Below, piece after piece: positions 6,394-14,208 of a stretch of 17,882 nucleotides of DNA. This DNA is from DATKYV01 sp035528275 (lineage in GTDB: Bacteria > Acidobacteriota > Terriglobia > UBA7540). Position numbers and translations under genes: made by a program. The stretch lies in NCBI GenBank assembly GCA_035528275.1, contig DATKYV010000307.1, positions 1 through 17,882 of the forward strand, written 5' to 3'. Position 1 is the first letter of the stretch; the number at the start of each line of letters is the position of its first letter. Under the pieces are notes generated by a model. It was not told where the DNA came from and made no database searches. It saw only the letters and a list, made by a program, of their open reading frames with translations.

Positions 6394-7685
6394 TTCCTCG
6401 ATACACCCGCCCGGAAATGGGCCGAATCTGGAGTGACGACAACAAGTTCCGCCGATGGCTGGACGTGGAAATCGCCACGGCGGAAGCGGAAGCCGAAATC
6501 GGGATGATCCCCAAGAGCGCGGCGAGAGCCATCCGCCGCAAGGGCAAGTTTTCCGTCAAGCGCATTCTGGAGATCGAGAAGAAGGTGAAGCACGACGTCA
6601 TCGCCTTCACCACCGACGTCGCGAAGAACGTGGGCCGCGAGGCGCGCTACCTGCACTTCGGCCTGACGTCGAACGACGTTGTCGACACCGCGCAGGCGCT
6701 GCAAATCCGCGAGGCCTCCGAGCTGTTGCTCGCCGGGCTGCGCCGCCTGGGCGGGGTTTTGAAAAAGCGCGCCCTCGAATTTCGACACACGCCGATGATG
6801 GGCCGCACGCACGGCATCCACGCCGAGCCCATTACCTTCGGCCTGAAACTCGCCATCTGGTACGAAGAAAACCGGCGGAATACGGAGCGGCTGGCCTTCG
6901 CCGCCGAGCAGATGCGGGTGGGAAAAATTTCCGGAGCGGTCGGCACTTACTCGCATTCCAGCCCGCGTCTGGAGAAGAAGATCTGCGCCCGGCTCGGCCT
7001 GCGCCCCGCGCCCGTTTCCTCGCAGGTGATTCAGCGCGACCGGCACGCGTTCTACTTCTCCACGCTGGCGGTGATCGCCGCCTCGCTCGAGAAGATCGCG
7101 CTGGAAGTCCGCGGCCTGCAGCGCACCGAAGTGCGCGAGGTGGAGGAGTATTTTTCGCCGGGGCAGAAAGGCTCCTCGGCGATGCCCCACAAGCGCAATC
7201 CGGTGACCGCCGAGCAAATCTGCGGACTGGCGCGCGTGGTGCGGTCGAATGCCCAGGCGGCGCTCGAAAACGTGGCGCTCTGGCACGAGCGCGACATCTC
7301 ACACTCCTCGGTGGAGCGCGTTATCCTGCCGGATTCGACCATTCTCCTCGACTATCTGCTCGATAAGACCGCCCGGCTTGTCGAAACCCTGTTCGTCTAT
7401 CCTGAACGCATGCACGAGAACATGGGCCTGCTCAAGGGGCTGGTATTCTCCGGACAATTGCTGCTCGACGTTGCCGCCAACGGCGCGTCGCGCGAAGACG
7501 CGTACGCTTGGGTGCAGCGCAACGCCATGCGCGTGTGGGTGACGCACGAAGATTTCCAGTCGCTCGTCGAACGCGATCCGGATATCCGCCGCTTTCTTTC
7601 CACCGCGAAAATCGCCCGCGCCTTTTCCATCGACCGCTACCTGAAACACGTGGACGCGATCTTCCGGCGGGTGTTTGCGCACTAG
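6390..7685 (+). CDS. purB: adenylosuccinate lyase
   Basis: PurB catalyses two purine steps, SAICAR to AICAR and adenylosuccinate to AMP, each releasing fumarate. The 431-residue length fits the Bacillus/Thermotoga-type enzyme. It starts IPRYTRPEMGRIW and contains VDTAQALQ, the catalytic-His motif GRTHG (His141), and the fumarase/lyase signature GSSAMPHKRNP (261-271) with catalytic Ser263 on the mobile loop. The ATG overlaps the preceding gene's TGA and no strong ribosome binding site is present, so translation may be coupled to the GxxExxY gene. A much longer upstream in-frame extension is dismissed because it simply overlaps GxxExxY in another frame. No other purine genes are nearby. Confidence 0.97.
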   Translation: MIPRYTRPEMGRIWSDDNKFRRWLDVEIATAEAEAEIGMIPKSAARAIRRKGKFSVKRILEIEKKVKHDVIAFTTDVAKNVGREARYLHFGLTSNDVVDTAQALQIREASELLLAGLRRLGGVLKKRALEFRHTPMMGRTHGIHAEPITFGLKLAIWYEENRRNTERLAFAAEQMRVGKISGAVGTYSHSSPRLEKKICARLGLRPAPVSSQVIQRDRHAFYFSTLAVIAASLEKIALEVRGLQRTEVREVEEYFSPGQKGSSAMPHKRNPVTAEQICGLARVVRSNAQAALENVALWHERDISHSSVERVILPDSTILLDYLLDKTARLVETLFVYPERMHENMGLLKGLVFSGQLLLDVAANGASREDAYAWVQRNAMRVWVTHEDFQSLVERDPDIRRFLSTAKIARAFSIDRYLKHVDAIFRRVFAH

Positions 7686-7721
7686 GGGCGACCGATGCGT
7701 ACCTACCATAGTGAGTGACCC

Positions 7722-8456
7722 ATGAGGGCAATCCTAGTCCGGATAGGCATTGACCAAGCTTCAAAGTCGGGAGGCTGGAACGGTCCCGTCGATCCATCAT
7801 CCCGAAAATTTGTGTATGTCCCGATCACAAACATTGACGGAAGACGTCATCCCCCCGGTTGGAAAAGGACATATCGCGAAGCAGTTCCGGCGCTTAACGA
7901 TTTCAGTGAAAAGTTTGGAGTCAAAGAGCTGGTGATTCCAAGCCACTTGCGATGGAAGGCGATGCACCTTGACCCCGACTTTGAGGCGCTGACGTACGGT
8001 GACGATGGAAAGAAGCGAGGTTCGAAAATCAAAGGGCTATCGAAGGGCGACCTTCTCGTTTTCTACGCTGGGCTGAGGCCGATTGGGAGCAGCAGGAGAC
8101 TCATTTACGCAATAGTGGGACTTTATACAGTCGACTGCGTGGTCCCCGCAGAGGATGTGCCCACCCGCCGTCGCCGCGAGAATGCGCACACGCGATGGAG
8201 TGTCATCGATTCAAATCACATCGTCGTACGCGCCTCTTCCAGGCGTTCGGGTAGATTGACCCGCTGCCTTCCAATCGGCGAGTGGCGCAGCAAAGCCTAC
8301 CGCGTGAAGCCGGGCATCTTACAGGCATGGGGCGGCCTGAGGGTAAAGAACGGATACATTCAACGTAGCGCAAGACCGCCCGAGTTCCGGCACCCCCGTA
8401 CGTTTCTGAGGTGGTTTGAAAAACAGAACGCTAAGTTCCTGCGAAGAAACAACTGA
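7722..8456 (+). CDS. Nmad3-like putative nucleotide-modification protein
   Basis: A 244-residue protein whose N-terminus (ILVRIGIDQ, GGWNGPVDP, FVYVPI) resembles the Nmad3 domain, predicted by comparative genomics to take part in base modification of DNA. Other visible blocks are KELVIPSHLRW, GDLLVFYAGLRP, RLIYAIVGLYTV and a basic C-terminus rich in Arg. I recall the family from its N-terminal signature only, and no catalytic residues are established for it. There is no signal peptide. It starts 36 bp after purB with a weak ribosome binding site. No methyltransferase, glycosyltransferase or restriction gene accompanies it here, so it looks solitary. A hypothetical protein of unrelated function remains possible. 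Confidence 0.6.
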   Translation: MRAILVRIGIDQASKSGGWNGPVDPSSRKFVYVPITNIDGRRHPPGWKRTYREAVPALNDFSEKFGVKELVIPSHLRWKAMHLDPDFEALTYGDDGKKRGSKIKGLSKGDLLVFYAGLRPIGSSRRLIYAIVGLYTVDCVVPAEDVPTRRRRENAHTRWSVIDSNHIVVRASSRRSGRLTRCLPIGEWRSKAYRVKPGILQAWGGLRVKNGYIQRSARPPEFRHPRTFLRWFEKQNAKFLRRNN

Positions 8457-8570
8457 CGTGGGCTGGTGCTAATCGTCTGACCTTTGTGGCTTTAGAGGCC
8501 GAGTAGGCGAACGCGCTTCCAAAAGGCATCCCGCATCTTTCGGTCAAGAGAACACTGGTCTTTCGCCTGG

Positions 8571-8852
8571 TTAATCCATCCGCGAGAAGCCCTGCACGAA
8601 AATTAGCCCGCCAACCTCAATTACCTCCACCGGGATGGGACCCCCTCCTGCGGGTATCTCAAAGGCACAGTAAGGGCACTGGACGGCGACGACTCTACCG
8701 TTCTCCAGGATTCCGCGATACGGCACGGTACCGCTGGAAAGTGTGCTTCCGCACTTCTGGCAGTGAAAATCATCGCAAAGCACCCCAAGAGTCATGTTCG
8801 GGTTCGCGCACGGTGCCGATAGCAAATCGATATCCTTCTTCCTCAGTATCAT
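8571..8852 (-). CDS. small zinc-ribbon-like hypothetical protein
   Basis: A 93-residue protein with two CxxC knuckles, CQKC and CPYC, about 30 residues apart, suggesting one structural zinc. The segment between them (GTVPYRGILENGRVVAVQ) and the hydrophobic tail VEVIEVGGLIFVQGF are otherwise unremarkable. ATG 8852 has AGGAT about 10 nt upstream; a second ATG at residue 20 (MTLGVLCDD) is an alternative start that keeps the zinc region. It converges on the Nmad3-like gene and lies downstream of larB on the same strand. I do not recognise a family. Confidence 0.5.
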   Translation of the reverse strand: MILRKKDIDLLSAPCANPNMTLGVLCDDFHCQKCGSTLSSGTVPYRGILENGRVVAVQCPYCAFEIPAGGGPIPVEVIEVGGLIFVQGFSRMD

Positions 8853-8948
8853 CCTTGTTCTATCCTGCGACGCCGACTAGAGGATCACACACGTGATTTG
8901 GTCGGCGCCATTCACCCCCAATCCCGTGGTGCCTTTCTTCGCCAAAGG

Positions 8949-9695
<747 letters not shown>

Positions 9696-9717
9696 TTCAG
9701 CCCTCGTCGCGGTTCCA

Positions 9718-9790
9718 GGTAGGGGAGGGCCTTTACGGTGCTCCCGCAAGAAGGTTCAAGACGGGAGGGCCGTAAAGGCCCTCCCCTACC
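9718..9790. repeat. 73-bp palindromic hairpin element
   Basis: The arms 9718-9738 and 9770-9790 are perfectly complementary over 21 bp (beginning GGTAGGGGAGGG). After one G-U pair and one mismatch a further 6 bp (CTCCCG/CGGGAG) continue the stem, leaving a 15-nt loop. It lies just upstream of larB rather than after a gene, so it is not an ordinary terminator. It looks like a REP- or MITE-type palindrome. Confidence 0.85.
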
Positions 9791-9830
9791 AATGCCAGAT
9801 ACGAAGTATATCAGGGAGTCGGCCGCTCCA

Positions 9831-9838
9831 CAGCATCC
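9831..9838. repeat. left 8-bp target-site duplication (CAGCATCC)
   Basis: CAGCATCC directly precedes the left end of the IS256-family element and is repeated immediately after its right end. Confidence 0.85.
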
Positions 9839-11133
9839 GGTAGCGTAACTTCTTCTGTGTAAATTGGGGTTTGAAGAAGGAAAGGGGGTGTACTTATTCG
9901 GGAGCGGAGAAACTCACCGAAGGAGGTACACCCTGATGCGAGAACTGGAAATCCTCGACGCAGGACATCTTAAGCTGAGTTGGGAAGAGAGGAAAGGGTT
10001 CTTTGAAGAGGAGCTGGGCGAGCGGGTGCGGGGAGAAGTGAAGCGACTGTTGGAAGAGGCTTTGGAGGCAGAGCGGACGGACTGGTTAGGGGTGGGGCGA
10101 TACGTCCGGGACGAGGCAGGGCGGCGGGACTATCGCAACGGGTATTACCGGCGGGACCTGGGGACGCGGCTGGGGCTGCTGTGCGGGCTGCGGGTGCCTC
10201 GGAGTCGAGGCAGATATCCGAGCCAGTTGTTGGACCGTTATCAGCGGCGGCAGGAGTCGGTGAACGAGCTGGTGCGAGAGGCGTTTCTGCGCGGCATCTC
10301 GACACGCCAAGTGGGGGAAGTGCTGGAGCCGGTGCTGGGGGAAGCGTACTCGGCGCAGACGGTGTCGCGCATCGCGCAGGGCTTGGACCAGGCGGTGGCG
10401 AGGTATCATCGTCGGCGCTTGCGCGATGAGTACGTTTATCTCTTCTTAGATGGGGTGGTGTTGAAGGTGCGAGATGGGCGAGGAAAAGTGCGGCGACGGG
10501 TGGTGCTGGTGGCTTACGGGATCACCGCCGCGGGGCGCCGGGAAGTCCTGGCCTACCGGCTGATGTGGGGGGAAAGCGAAGAAGGTTGGACCGCCTTCTT
10601 GCAGGATCTCTACCTGCGCGGCCTGCAAGGCCGGCAACTGCGGTTGATCATCACCGACGGCTCGACGGGCCTGCGGGCGGCCTTGGCGCTGGTCTGGCCG
10701 GCAGTCCTCCCGCAGCGTTGCTGGGCGCACAAGTTACGCAACCTCGCCGACAAGGTGCCCAAGAAGGAGGGCTCCTGCGTGCGAGAGGCGGCGGCGATCT
10801 ATGGGGCCGCGAGCCGTCCCCAGGCCGAGCGCGCCTTTCGGCAGTGGAAGGCCAAGTGGGAGCCGCTTCGCCCCCGCGCCGTGGCCTCGGTGGAGCGTGA
10901 CTTGGACGAACTGCTCAACTTCTTCGCGGTTCCCGAGGCGCACTGGCGAAAGGTGCGGACCACCAATGTCATTGAGCGATGTTTCCGGGAAGTCCGGCGC
11001 CGAACTCGACCCATGTCCAGCTTCACCAATCCGTCCAGCTGCGACCGGATCGTCTTCGGCGTCATCAGCCACTTGAACCGCTCCTGGGAAAGAAAACCCT
11101 TGTACCAATTTACACAAAATGCTTGACGGTACC
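9839..11133 (+). mobile_element. complete IS256-family insertion sequence, 1295 bp
   Basis: The ends are GGTAGCGT at the left and, read inward, GGTACCGT at the right. Both continue to a shared inner inverted-repeat core TTNTGTGTAAATTGG (left 9853-9867, right 11105-11119). The TGTGTAAA core set back from the tip is characteristic of IS256-family ends. Length, one intact transposase and an 8-bp direct duplication all agree with the family. Intact ends and target duplication indicate recent insertion. Confidence 0.93.
9936..11126 (+). CDS. IS256 family (mutator-type) transposase
   Basis: A 396-residue DDE transposase that catalyses movement of the surrounding element. Candidate catalytic residues are D172 (LFLDGVVLK), D241 (IITDGSTGL) and E347 (NVIERCFREVRRR); the last two motifs and CWAHKLRNL are hallmarks of the IS256/mutator family. 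The N-terminus has the usual YRNGYYRRDLGTRLG and RVPRSRG segments. ATG 9936 was chosen because AGGAGGT lies 8 nt upstream; the frame is open back to 9864 but that part is the IS terminal region. The gene looks intact and its last codons overlap the right inverted repeat. It is transcribed toward ubiX. Confidence 0.95.
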   Translation: MRELEILDAGHLKLSWEERKGFFEEELGERVRGEVKRLLEEALEAERTDWLGVGRYVRDEAGRRDYRNGYYRRDLGTRLGLLCGLRVPRSRGRYPSQLLDRYQRRQESVNELVREAFLRGISTRQVGEVLEPVLGEAYSAQTVSRIAQGLDQAVARYHRRRLRDEYVYLFLDGVVLKVRDGRGKVRRRVVLVAYGITAAGRREVLAYRLMWGESEEGWTAFLQDLYLRGLQGRQLRLIITDGSTGLRAALALVWPAVLPQRCWAHKLRNLADKVPKKEGSCVREAAAIYGAASRPQAERAFRQWKAKWEPLRPRAVASVERDLDELLNFFAVPEAHWRKVRTTNVIERCFREVRRRTRPMSSFTNPSSCDRIVFGVISHLNRSWERKPLYQFTQNA

Positions 11134-11141
11134 CAGCATCC
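11134..11141. repeat. right 8-bp target-site duplication (CAGCATCC)
   Basis: Second copy of the 8-bp duplication, directly after the GGTACC that ends the element. Removing one copy plus the IS restores a continuous larB-ubiX intergenic region. Confidence 0.85.
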
Positions 11142-11148
11142 GGTTTCC

Positions 11149-11177
11149 TTGACTTCGCTGCGAGCGGCGACTAACAT
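11149..11177 (+). promoter_or_regulatory. sigma70-type promoter for ubiX
   Basis: TTGACT (11149-11154) and TAACAT (11172-11177) are separated by exactly 17 bp. Expected transcription start is about 11184, only a couple of bases before the ubiX ATG, so the message may be leaderless. The IS256 right duplication ends 7 bp upstream of the -35 box. Confidence 0.6.
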
Positions 11178-11185
11178 CGCGCTCC

Positions 11186-11827
11186 ATGCCGCGCCAAGGT
11201 GAGGGGCTTCGAGGCAAATTCGCAAAGAAAACTCTGGTGCTGGGCGTCACCGGGGCAAGCGGCGCGATCTTCGCGCGGCGCACGCTGCAAATGCTCGAGG
11301 CGGACTCGCGCGTCGGCAAGATTCACCTGGTGATTTCCGGTAGCGGGTTGAAGGTGCTGCGGGAAGAGCTCGACCTCGATGTTTCGAAGAGCAACGCCAT
11401 CCCCAGGCTGCTCGCCGGGCGGCCCGCGCCGAAGACCAAGTACCTGCTCGATTCCGACGTTGGCGCCAGCATCGCCAGCGGCTCGTATCGTGTGGACGGC
11501 ATGGTGGTGATTCCCTGCTCCACCGGGTGCCTCGCGCAAGTCGCCAACGGCATTTCCTCCACGCTCATCGAACGCGCCGCAGACGTCTGCCTGAAGGAGG
11601 GCCGCAGACTCATCCTCGCCATCCGCGACACGCCCTTCAGCCGCGTGCACCTCGAAAACATGCTGCGCGCGCAGGCCGCCGGCGCCGACATCTTCCCCAT
11701 CATCCCCAGCTTCTATCATCGTCCTCGGAGTCTCGACGATCTCGTCACCCAGTTCTGCTGCCGTGTCCTGGCGCACCTGGACCTTGAACAGGCAAAGCAG
11801 TTTCGTTGGCGGGGAAAAATCGGGTGA
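11186..11827 (+). CDS. ubiX: flavin prenyltransferase UbiX
   Basis: UbiX attaches a dimethylallyl group to reduced FMN, making the prenyl-FMN cofactor needed by UbiD-type decarboxylases. The 213-residue protein shows the flavodoxin-like signature VLGVTGASGAIFARR, then the SGSYRVDGMVVIPCSTGCLAQVA region that contacts phosphate and flavin, followed by ANGISSTLIERAADVCLKEGRRLIL and RDTPFSRVHLENMLRAQAAGADIFP. The ATG at 11186 follows a good promoter but has no ribosome binding site. With a UbiA-type prenyltransferase and mqnE nearby, its product probably serves the MqnL-type decarboxylase of futalosine menaquinone synthesis, although other UbiD enzymes could also use it. A UbiD/MqnL gene itself is not in the window. 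Confidence 0.95.
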   Translation: MPRQGEGLRGKFAKKTLVLGVTGASGAIFARRTLQMLEADSRVGKIHLVISGSGLKVLREELDLDVSKSNAIPRLLAGRPAPKTKYLLDSDVGASIASGSYRVDGMVVIPCSTGCLAQVANGISSTLIERAADVCLKEGRRLILAIRDTPFSRVHLENMLRAQAAGADIFPIIPSFYHRPRSLDDLVTQFCCRVLAHLDLEQAKQFRWRGKIG

Positions 11828-11847
11828 TTGAGTGATCGGGTGATGGA

Positions 11848-11889
11848 GCCATTGAACCATTGCTTCATTGAATCATTGGCTCAATGGAG
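11848..11889. repeat. CATTGA-type intergenic repeat, copy A
   Basis: A run of CCATTGAA, CATTG and TCATTGAA units with an inverted CTCAATGG at its end, between ubiX and the VKOR gene. The same units recur around 14100-14207. Just before it, ATCGGGTGAT occurs twice (11819 and 11835). Confidence 0.55.
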
Positions 11890-11971
11890 GGCTGTCCGTA
11901 GGCGCTTGTCAGATTTCCACCGTGCTCGGCAATGGACCACGGACGGTCTTTCAAATGACCCGATTCACGCC

Positions 11972-12406
11972 ATGAGCGACGTTACCATCAGGGGAATTAT
12001 CGTGATTCTCGCGCTGGCGGGGCTTGCCAACGCCTTCTACTTCACGCTCGCTTATTACGGCCGCGTAAAGAAATCGCGCTGGGTGCCGGAGATTCTCTGC
12101 GCGCCCGAGGGCTCAAGCTGCGTCACCGTCCTGCAAACGTCTTACGCCAGAGTCTTCGGCGTGCCCAACACGTTGCCGGGAATCGCCTATTACCTGCTTC
12201 TTCTTGGCTGGGTGGTGGCAGGAAATTCGTTCGCCCTCCCCTGGTTCCTCCGGCTGCTGATTGGCGCCGGCGCGTGCACGGTGATTCTGGGCATATATCT
12301 GATGTACGCCCTGCGATTCAAACTTCACACTCCCTGCCCGCTCTGCTACACGGCGCACGCCATCAACACTCTGCTCCTCGTCTTATTGGTCCTGGAGGCG
12401 ATATAA
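11972..12406 (+). CDS. vitamin K epoxide reductase (VKOR) family protein
   Basis: A 144-residue, four-helix membrane protein of the VKOR family, which moves electrons between periplasmic dithiols (through DsbA-like partners) and membrane quinones. The four key cysteines are present: the loop pair C43 and C50 (CAPEGSSC) and the active-site CxxC C122-P-L-C125. GVPNTLPGIAYY is also typical. Hydrophobic segments lie at about 8-30, 70-84, 91-114 and 127-144. No fused thioredoxin domain is present, so a separate partner is needed. ATG 11972 was chosen; the frame runs open to 11828 but that part is the intergenic repeat. Its position among menaquinone genes fits its use of menaquinone as electron acceptor. 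Confidence 0.88.
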   Translation: MSDVTIRGIIVILALAGLANAFYFTLAYYGRVKKSRWVPEILCAPEGSSCVTVLQTSYARVFGVPNTLPGIAYYLLLLGWVVAGNSFALPWFLRLLIGAGACTVILGIYLMYALRFKLHTPCPLCYTAHAINTLLLVLLVLEAI

Positions 12407-12462
12407 TAGAAGCTCTGATCCAAAGCCCTCGCAGATTACCTTCGCATTCCTTCGAGGAACCC

Positions 12463-13113
12463 ATGAAGAACATACGGATCTCTCTTCCGCTCCTGATCGC
12501 TTCGCTTTTTCTGCCCGCGTTGCTCGTTGCCCAGGAACTCAAGCCTCTCGAGCTCCCTAAGCCGCAGATGTCGGGCGGAATGCCGTTGATGGAGGCGCTC
12601 AAGGCGCGCCGTTCGACTCGCACGTTCAAGCCCGACCCGCTCCCCGCGCCGGTGCTTTCCAATCTGCTCTGGGCGGCGTTTGGGATCAACCGGCCGGAGT
12701 CCGGCAAGCGCACCGCGCCCTCGGCGATGAACTGGCAAGAGAACGATATCTACGTCTTCCTCGCCGGCGGAGTTTACGTCTACGACGCGAAGGCGCACCG
12801 GCTGAATCCGCTGCTTGCCGGAGACTTCCGCGCTTCAACAGGCACGCAGGATTTTGTGAAGGACGCTCCCCTGAACCTCGTCTATGTGGCCGATCTCGCC
12901 AAAACCGGCAACGCAAGCCCCGACGATCGGAACCTCTACACCGCCGTCGATGCCGGCTTGATCGTCCAGAACGTGTATCTCTTCTGTGCGTCGGAAGGAC
13001 TGGCGACCGTCGTGCGGGGCAGCGTGGACCGCCCGGCTCTGGCGAAGATATTGAAGCTGCGTCCCGATCAGCGAATCATCGTGGCGCAAACGGTCGGAGA
13101 CCCGGGGAATTAG
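12463..13113 (+). CDS. exported nitroreductase-family protein
   Basis: A 216-residue protein of the nitroreductase/SagB-like flavoprotein superfamily with an N-terminal signal peptide (hydrophobic residues 6-22, cleavage near V-A-Q). The FMN-binding blocks are recognisable: ALKARRSTRTF (45-55), LSNLLWAAFGINRP, the RTAPSAMN loop, the DAGLIVQNVYLFCASEGLATVVRG helix and the terminal IVAQTVGDPG. The substrate is unknown. ATG 12463 has GAGGA about 5 nt upstream, and a TATAAT lies at 12402-12407 in the end of the VKOR gene, without a clear -35. The export signal is unusual because most nitroreductases are cytoplasmic; such secreted versions are seen in some environmental bacteria. Confidence 0.82.
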   Translation: MKNIRISLPLLIASLFLPALLVAQELKPLELPKPQMSGGMPLMEALKARRSTRTFKPDPLPAPVLSNLLWAAFGINRPESGKRTAPSAMNWQENDIYVFLAGGVYVYDAKAHRLNPLLAGDFRASTGTQDFVKDAPLNLVYVADLAKTGNASPDDRNLYTAVDAGLIVQNVYLFCASEGLATVVRGSVDRPALAKILKLRPDQRIIVAQTVGDPGN

Positions 13114-13220
13114 GCGCCCTCGCTCCAAGGCTTGATCGTCGACGCCGAGCTCTTTTGTGGGATGGCCGTGCCCCTCGGGCTTGCTTGATGCTTTCGGCTC
13201 GGGCAAGATGGGAAGACCGT

Positions 13221-14111
13221 ATGGGCGATTCGGTGAACAGCGCAGCGTCAAGTGGCCTGCTCGGCAAGCTGCGGACCACGCTCGAGATGATCAAGTTCGA
13301 GCACTCGGTCTTTGCGCTGCCCTTCGCGCTGACCGGCGCGCTGCTTGCGGTGCGCGGCCTGCCGGCGTGGCGGCAGGTATTCTGGATCGTCGTGGCGATG
13401 CTGGGGGCGCGCAGCGCGGCGATGACCTTCAACCGCATCGCCGACCTGAAATTCGACGCGCAGAATCCTCGCACCAAAACGCGCGCGCTTCCCGCGGGCC
13501 AGTTGGGCCTGGGCTTTGCCGTGGGGTTCACGGCGGCATCCTGCGGGCTGCTTGTGGTCGCCGCCTATGAACTGAATCCGCTCGCCTTCAAGCTCTCGCC
13601 GCTGGCGATTCTGATTCTCCTCGGCTATTCATTCACCAAGCGTTTTACGCTGCTCTCCCACCTGGTCCTGGGATTGTGTCTGGGAATGTCGCCGCCCGCC
13701 GCCTGGATCGCCTTGCGCGGTGACCTGAGCGTCAGCGTCCTGTTGCTGGGCGCGGCAGTGATGCTCTGGGTGGCGGGCTTTGACATCATCTACGCCTGCC
13801 AGGATGTGGAGTTCGATCACGCGCTGGGATTGCACTCCATTCCCCGCCGCTACGGCATCCGTGCCGCGCTCGCGAGCTCGGCGGCGGCGCACGTCGTCAT
13901 GCTGGGTTTGCTGGTTGCAGTGGCGTGGATGGAGAATCTGGGCTGGCTGGCCGCGGCGGGTTTGGCGGCGGTGGCCGCCCTGCTCGCCTACGAGCACTCA
14001 CTGGTTAAGCCGGGTGATCTTTCGCGCGTCAACGCTGCCTTCTTCACGGTGAACGGTTACATCAGCGTCCTCTTCTTCCTCACCTGGGCCGCAGATCTAT
14101 TGGTTCATTGA
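13221..14111 (+). CDS. mqnP: UbiA-family prenyltransferase, probable MqnP
   Basis: A 296-residue polytopic prenyltransferase that joins an isoprenoid chain to an aromatic acid in the membrane. Both Asp-rich Mg-diphosphate motifs are present: N71-R-I-A-D75-L-K-F-D79 and D188-I-I-Y191-A-C-Q-D195-V-E-F-D199. The ARSAAMTFNRIAD and RTKTRALPAG segments are typical of the UbiA/MqnP group, and about eight to nine hydrophobic helices are visible. ATG 13221 was chosen because GGAAG lies 5 nt upstream and the family N-terminus (LEMIKFEHSVFALPFAL) follows. With ubiX and mqnE nearby, prenylation of 1,4-dihydroxy-6-naphthoate is the likely job; 4-hydroxybenzoate (UbiA) is the alternative. The stop lies inside a CATTGA repeat arm. 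Confidence 0.85.
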   Translation: MGDSVNSAASSGLLGKLRTTLEMIKFEHSVFALPFALTGALLAVRGLPAWRQVFWIVVAMLGARSAAMTFNRIADLKFDAQNPRTKTRALPAGQLGLGFAVGFTAASCGLLVVAAYELNPLAFKLSPLAILILLGYSFTKRFTLLSHLVLGLCLGMSPPAAWIALRGDLSVSVLLLGAAVMLWVAGFDIIYACQDVEFDHALGLHSIPRRYGIRAALASSAAAHVVMLGLLVAVAWMENLGWLAAAGLAAVAALLAYEHSLVKPGDLSRVNAAFFTVNGYISVLFFLTWAADLLVH

Positions 14112-14207
14112 CCCATTTGTTTATTGATCCATTGAGAAGCGGCAGGACCAGCGTCCCTCCGGCATTGTTCCTTCAATGGTTCAATGACTCAATGAAACAA
14201 TGGCTCA
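14100..14207. repeat. CATTGA-type repeat, copy B, imperfect hairpin
   Basis: The left arm (about 14100-14136, CATTGAC and CCATTGAG units) and right arm (about 14171-14207, TCAATGG and CTCAATGA units) are imperfect inverted copies of one another around a GC-rich centre. The units match the repeat at 11848-11889. The element lies between the ends of two converging genes. Confidence 0.55.
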
Positions 14208-14208
14208 A

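Noticed and set aside
6270..7286. 338-codon minus-strand frame opposite purB
   Set aside because: Composition is that of a GC-rich shadow and no domain is recognisable.
8457..8570. Possible tRNA or small RNA gene between the two converging genes
   Set aside because: No cloverleaf, conserved T-loop bases or terminator could be found by eye.
11828..11971. In-frame upstream extension of the VKOR gene
   Set aside because: It translates the intergenic CATTGA repeat and precedes the first transmembrane segment without adding a known domain.
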